DNA of 64,000 nucleotides from the NCBI GenBank assembly GCA_963513935.1, contig OY740766.1:7037000-7100999 (forward strand), given 5' to 3'. Positions within the stretch are counted from its first letter, which is position 1, and each line of letters begins with the position of its first letter. Positions 58,690 to 64,000 of this stretch are shown here, piece by piece. The position numbers and the translations under genes are program-made. The stretch is from Aphrophora alni. Its lineage: Eukaryota; Arthropoda; Insecta; Hemiptera; Aphrophoridae. The notes beneath the pieces were generated by a model. It searched no databases. It had not been told where the DNA came from and saw only the letters and a list, made by a program, of their open reading frames with translations.

Positions 58690-59190
58690 CCTCGAGGTTT
58701 ATCTCTAGCTCTTAAAGGTTGTCGACTTTTATTTTTGTCATTTTGCCAATTATTCCTGAACCGTAAGATTGGTATACCTGCGATTTTGCACACGTGGTTT
58801 GGATCATTAATCTTCACATTTTACCAACATTTGAGCTAAATCGGTGTAACCGTTTATGAGAAATTACGGTTTTATATCAGTAGGCTCCACCATGGTTTAG
58901 CGATAAACTCACGAACCGTAATTATTTAGATGTGACTATCAATAGGTTTTGTTTGCGCCCTTAAAGAATTTGATCAAAATCGTTAAAGTCTATTTTGAAA
59001 AAAAAAAAAAAATGTATTTCCCTTTCTTCCCAAACTACTCGAGATACGGCGAAAAATGCTTTTGGACTGAGCGATGTAAGACAGAGAGAGAATCATCATC
59101 CCTAAAAACATTTTTTGGATCCAGAGCATTTCAAAACGAACATACCCCCAAATAACTCGACATAGATTTTGTACCATCACAAACCTTTAG
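58690..59190 (+). repeat. Dispersed repeat family A, copy
   Basis: Carries TGCCAATTATTCCTGAACCG, TTGCACACGTGGTTTGGATC, CTAAATCGGTGTAACCGTTT, TTCAAAACGAACATACCCCC and TCGACATAGATTTTGTACCA. This last block marks the 3' end of the family. Confidence 0.7.
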
Positions 59191-59524
59191 AAACTTAAAA
59201 AAAAAAACCATTAAATAGAGACCCAGACGGTCGGGATTGGAAGAGAACACAAGTCGGTCAAGAAAGACCTAACACGAAAAAATGAAAAGAGAGGGAATGA
59301 ATAATCCAAGATTAGATGTATAATAATGTTCTTTGCCATCTTTTAATGGTCTTCATCAAGGCTCCATCATATAACGTAGTGCAAGTAGATCTTTTAAATA
59401 CTGAAACGTTCCTTTCTTGGACCTTTGTAGGATATGTTAAATTGTTATTGGTAGCTCAAGGGGTTTTACCCAGTAGGTTAAGTTTGTTTGAAACTGTTGT
59501 TGCACAGGTTTTCTGTACCTCGTA

Positions 59525-60772
59525 ATTGCTCTATACATCTTGACGTCAGCTAGGCCTTATCGGCCCTTGTAGATGTGTATTAAAGTGTTTTCACATTGTG
59601 TATACATCTTGACGTCTGCTAGGCCTTATCGGCCCTTGTAGATGTGTATTAAAGTGTTTTCACATTGTGTATACATCTTGACGTCTGCTAGGCCTTTTCG
59701 GCCCTTGTAGATGTGTATTAAAGTGTTTTCACATTGTGTATACATCTTGACGTCTGCTAGGCCTTATCGGCCCTTGTAGATGTGTATTAAAGTGTTTTCA
59801 CATTGTGTATACATCTTGACGTCTGCTAGGCCTTATCGGCCCTTGTAGATGTGTATTAAAGTGTTTTCACATTGTGTATACATCTTGACGTCTGCTAGGC
59901 CTTATCGGCCCTTGTAGATGTGTATTAAAGTGTTTTCACATTGTGTATACATCTTGACGTCTGCTAGGCCTTATCGGCCCTTGTAGATGTGTATTAAAGT
60001 GTTTTCACATTGTGTATACATCTTGACGTCTGCTAGGCCTTTTCGGCCCTTGTAGATGTGTATTAAAGTGTTTTCACATTGTGTATACATCTTGACGTCT
60101 GCTAGGCCTTATCGGCCCTTGTAGATGTGTATTAAAGTGTTTTCACATTGTGTATACATCTTGACGTCTGCTAGGCCTTATCGGCCCTTGTAGATGTGTA
60201 TTAAAGTGTTTTCACATTGTGTATACATCTTGACGTCTGCTAGGCCTTATCGGCCCTTGTAGATGTGTATTAAAGTGTTTTCACATTGTGTATACATCTT
60301 GACGTCTGCTAGGCCTTTTCGGCCCTTGTAGATGTGTATTAAAGTGTTTTCACATTGTGTATACATCTTGACGTCTGCTAGGCCTTATCGGCCCTTGTAG
60401 ATGTGTATTAAAGTGTTTTCACATTGTGTATACATCTTGACGTCTGCTAGGCCTTATCGGCCCTTGTAGATGTGTATTAAAGTGTTTTCACATTGTGTAT
60501 ACATCTTGACGTCTGCTAGGCCTTATCGGCCCTTGTAGATGTGTATTAAAGTGTTTTCACATTGTGTATACATCTTGACGTCTGCTAGGCCTTTTCGGCC
60601 CTTGTAGATGTGTATTAAAGTGTTTTCACATTGTGTATACATCTTGACGTCTGCTAGGCCTTATCGGCCCTTGTAGATGTGTATTAAAGTGTTTTCACAT
60701 TGTGTATACATCTTGACGTCTGCTAGGCCTTTTCGGCCCTTGTAGATGTGTATTAAAGTGTTTTCACTCGCT
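59525..60772. repeat. Satellite array, 69-bp unit, 18 copies
   Basis: TGTATACATCTTGACGTCTG, then CTAGGCCTTATCGGCCCTTG, then TAGATGTGTATTAAAGTGTT repeat every 69 bp. The only common variant is CCTTTTCGG in place of CCTTATCGG. It occurs in units 3, 8, 12, 16 and 18, so much of the array grew in blocks of about four. Each unit contains the inverted repeat GGCCTTATCGGCC and the palindrome GACGTC. The array is embedded in a family-B copy (compare 28555-28740). Confidence 0.97.
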
Positions 60773-60868
60773 TCGCTCGTGTTGGTGATTCGGCGCTGCC
60801 GGAACTATACAAATATAAGATTTTTGGAGAAGGTCAGGATTCAAAATTACATTTTACAGCCATTCTTT

Positions 60869-61267
60869 TGTAACGGACGTGACAATTAGATGACTTTACC
60901 GTAGAAAAAAAAATGGTAAAAATTATTCACTAGCAAATATTTTCTTTGCTGAGCCTAAAGGAATGAAGGTTATTTAACTGTATGCCAAATTTCATGTGGC
61001 ATGATTGAATAGTCCAGGTATTATTAAACTTTAATTGGCTGTAACGGACGTGACAAGAAATTCACCTGTCTCCTGAGGTTCGGCAAGTCTTATAAAAAAT
61101 TCTGTTAAGTATTTACAGTTAGGATATAAAATAAAATATTACTTTATTGCCTAATATATAATCTTTATAACCATAATATCTAGTTTTTATCATTTTATTT
61201 CTGTTGAGAGAAAAAAAAAAGTTTCCTGTCGACACGGACGTGACATCGTTTTGTAACGGACGTGACA
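60869..61267 (+). repeat. Dispersed 16-mer TGTAACGGACGTGACA, four occurrences
   Basis: Exact copies at 60869-60884, 61040-61055 and 61252-61267, and a variant (GACACGGACGTGACAT) at 61231-61246. The sequence between them is unrelated and of different lengths, so this is not a tandem repeat. Confidence 0.85.
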
Positions 61268-62584
61268 CGTGTAGTGGAAGGTAGAAGAAATACAATATAT
61301 GAAAGAAATACTATGTATTTATGAACTTAAAGATAATCCATAGTTAACTACACTAATTGTTACATGTTGTTTTGGCTAAACAAATGGAAAATAATTAAAT
61401 TAAAGAAGTTATTCCAGTAGCCCTAAAATTCATATTTTATCAAATTTCCATAATAAATCTGAGAAAGACACTAGGCCTATATTTTGTTAAAGTTACAATA
61501 ACACAACAACTGTAGATGCTCTTGTAGGCTGTGAATCATAGGGCCTATTTATATATTTTTTTTTAAATACTGAAATCATATTATAATGAAAAATTGGGAG
61601 AAAACCATGGTTTTATTCATATTTATGAACTATATGGATGTTTATACATAAAGTCAAGGCGTTGAAATTACAAAAAAATATATATATTTATTTTTATGAC
61701 ATGAAGTGTACTTTATAAAAGAATAGCTGTTTAGCAATAATTTCGTTATTTGTCAAGTCAGGTTGGTTCTTTAGATGCAGAATTTAAATCTGAAAATTTC
61801 TATCTAATTGTGTGTGTTATAAGTGGGATAAGACACGAGATATCAATAAAAAACTGTTTTAAAATGTCAGCCATTTTGAAATTTTTCTGAATTTCAATTG
61901 GTTTCTATACGACTATAGTTCCCTTTTGTGCCCGTTATCATGTTTACGTACAACAAAGACGACGGACAGCATATTAAAAATGTATTTTGGATACGTGAAG
62001 ATGTAGACTAACAAACTTTACGTACCTATAAAATACAAACATGACCCTGCGCTTAATGGAGTTGACGTTGTGTGGTTTTTATGAACACTAATTATCCAAC
62101 TAGCGGAGGTAATGAGGCTAATAAATTTGCTCATCAATGAGTCACCAGTCGTTATACTAGACTATTACATTGACTCACGCCTCAAACTACAAGCATTCAG
62201 TTTTACACATGTCCAAATTATTTGGCGAGTCACGACCCATAGTACATTCATTCTGAATATTATTGTTTTAGTTTATTAAAAAAAAAATCGAAATACTTTC
62301 ATCTATGTCTGAGATAAACTATGTTCTATAATTTGCGTGATTTTCGTGAACAATAGTTTTAATACATTCTTGTCTGTCACGTGACACAATTATAGACTTA
62401 TAACGATAGACTAAGGGTGTGACAGTACACCACTAACAGGGAGAAATAATAAAAGTAAAATGTTTTATGGGTGGCTACTTCTGGTATTATGATTGTGATT
62501 TAGTGGGGGTCAGCGGTAGTAATGTGTCTATCCATGTGTTCCTGGAATGATAACGCAATAACTAGAAAAAGAAACTTAACCTCT

Positions 62585-62637
62585 GGTGAGCCTCGGTGGC
62601 CCAATTTATTGGAAGCGTAAGTGTTCCGACTATTGTT
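62585..62637 (+). pseudogene. tRNA-derived SINE head, second copy
   Basis: GAGCCTCGGTGGCCCAATTT followed by ATTGGAAGCGTAAGTGTTCC and GACTATTG. Aligned with 39126-39180 it gives a shared GGTGGCTCAATTGGTTAGAA-type core. Confidence 0.5.
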
Positions 62638-63753
62638 AAAAATATTAATTATTTTTAACACAGCAATCGTTAAAATTATTTCAAATTTCAAACAAACAGC
62701 TCAAACAAATCGTCGCTGCTGTGAAAACAGCTTACCTGTTAGGGATATAATTATTTTATTTTATTTTTTTGTAACCCTATGAAACTCGAAAAAGTTTTAA
62801 TTCATAGAAGTGAAAATATAAAAAGTAGTAAGAGAGATATTTTTTAATATTTGGTCACGCAAAAATGTTCTGCTTCAAAGCGGATACATCCTTTTAATGC
62901 CTCTTGAATCTAAGGAACTGGATTCTGGAATTACTGTATATCGAACAATCTAACGTCTGACAGTCGGCAGTGGTCTACAACTCGTGAACCGATTTTAATA
63001 AAATTTGGTTTATAGGTTTATTTGACACATCTAGGGATTCGTTTTCAAGTTACAGCTACTGGAATAATTCACCCCGATTTTTACTCAAAGAGTGTAATGA
63101 CGGCGAACTGTAACTCGTCGAACACCAAATTAGGGACTAAATTGATTGCTTAATATGTATTTCATTTGGAAAATTCTAGAGATACAGTTCTAGCACTTGT
63201 TTTATTCAATTTTCCAAAAAAATAAATAAAAACAACTCATAAACCACCAAATTTAGTTCTTATTTGGGGGTTCCAAAAGTTACAGTTTGATTTCATTTCA
63301 CGCTTGGATTAGAAATCAGTCTACCCCCAAGATATGTTTATATTGTGATAACTCTGGCTGGCAAACCCTCCACACGTCAACTGACCCGATACGACCCATC
63401 CATCGTTGCAATTCAACATTTCGCCCATTAAGAATCGTCCTATTGCAATAAATAAAATACCGTTTAAAAGCTAATGTTCCGTAGATGCATAATCATGCAA
63501 AAAAAATACCACAAAACATTATAAATAACATTCCAAAAAAAATGCTAAAGTTTGCATATATTTGTGATACTTAACGTCAAAAGATTTGCGCTGAAAAGTT
63601 GTAAACAAAATAACGTCATGTTTGTCTAATATTCCCAATTCGACATTTCTGTCAAACATATCGAACATAACACTGTTCGATAGATCGCATCTTTCTCTTC
63701 CAATCTGTGGTTTTCAAATGCTTCCACGTAATATAGTTTTTATTATATAAAAA

Positions 63754-64000
63754 TTAAACAAAATCAAGAATTTTAACTGCAACGTGTAGGTTTTTGTGAT
63801 CCTCAGTTGCTGCAGTAACTGAGTAATCAATAGCTCCTTGGCGACACTTTCCCGTCGACGTCATTTCACCGATGCCAGACCCTCCAGCAACTCCTTGCCA
63901 AGTCTGACCGCGATCTTCTCCAAGCTCTAGTTTATATACTCTTGACTCCTCCATAATACAATTGCAACTCCGCGAATTACCCAACTTTCTGCTCCTTGGC
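63754..64000 (-). CDS. Possible 3'-terminal exon of an unknown gene (partial)
   Basis: A minus-strand frame stays open from the window edge for about 90 codons to a TAA at 63756-63754 and ends HVAVKILDFV. An AATAAA follows about 15 bp after the stop. The composition is clearly richer in G and C than the flanks, as in the recognised exons. Readable parts include RVYKLELGEDRGQTWQG and GAIDYSVTAATEDHKN, which match no family I know. The same stretch also contains TATATAAA followed by TCAGACT about 32 bp on, so it could be a promoter instead. The evidence is compositional and positional only. Confidence 0.3.
   Translation of the reverse strand, partial: PRSRKLGNSRSCNCIMEESRVYKLELGEDRGQTWQGVAGGSGIGEMTSTGKCRQGAIDYSVTAATEDHKNLHVAVKILDFV

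Larger units (their letters stand above)
51100..63750. other. Upstream intergenic region, repeat-dominated
   Basis: Apart from the listed elements (truncated mariner, family A and B copies, the 90-bp and 69-bp arrays, the 16-mer cluster and a SINE head) no gene is recognised. Open frames of 60-90 codons here lie in repeats or AT-rich DNA and lack splice-consistent partners. Confidence 0.55.

Overview
The window is nuclear DNA from an arthropod, most likely an insect. It is AT-rich. Genes are split by long introns full of repeats, mariner and LINE debris is common, there are several kilobase-scale satellite arrays, and short runs of the insect telomere motif TTAGG/CCTAA lie inside it. The exact order is not identifiable from the sequence; a large, repeat-rich (for example hemipteran-type) genome would fit.

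Two genes can be assembled exon by exon, both on the minus strand. (1) A secreted serpin at 1307-9064. Four coding exons join without a frame error into a 446-residue protein with a signal peptide, all canonical serpin signatures, an inhibitory-type hinge, a predicted Asp-Gly P1-P1' bond and a His-rich tail. An acceptor just upstream of its ATG implies a non-coding first exon; the best candidate ends at 13657. (2) A small secreted single-immunoglobulin-domain protein at 30545-50880. Four short exons (101, 130, 67 and 179 nt) are scattered over 20.3 kb and fit together in phases 2, 0 and 1 to give 158 residues: signal peptide, spacer and one Ig domain with both cysteines, the core Trp and the D-x-G-x-Y-x-C motif. 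None of its exons is an obvious gene when read alone. The two genes are tandem, with about 17-21 kb of satellite-rich DNA between them. Nothing suggests they act in one pathway beyond both being secreted.

Layout: 1-1306, 3' flank of the serpin with a tRNA-like relic; 1307-9064, serpin, whose 4.3-kb intron 1 holds a LINE 3' fragment and a complete but dead mariner; 9073-13657, probable 5' intron with a minisatellite; 13.8-30.5 kb, intergenic, with arrays of about 215, 89, 19, about 80, 72 and 36/37 bp, CCTAA runs and a foldback element; 30.5-50.9 kb, the Ig gene, with duplicated blocks, TA microsatellites and a second foldback element in its introns; 51-64 kb, upstream DNA with a truncated mariner, a 90-bp and a 69-bp array, and a possible terminal exon at the right edge.

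A degenerate dispersed repeat of roughly 0.5-1 kb, non-coding and always in the same internal order, recurs at least nine times and makes up much of the apparently unique intron and intergenic DNA. Boundaries, phases and translations were worked out by reading the sequence. No database search was run, so family names rest on motif recognition.
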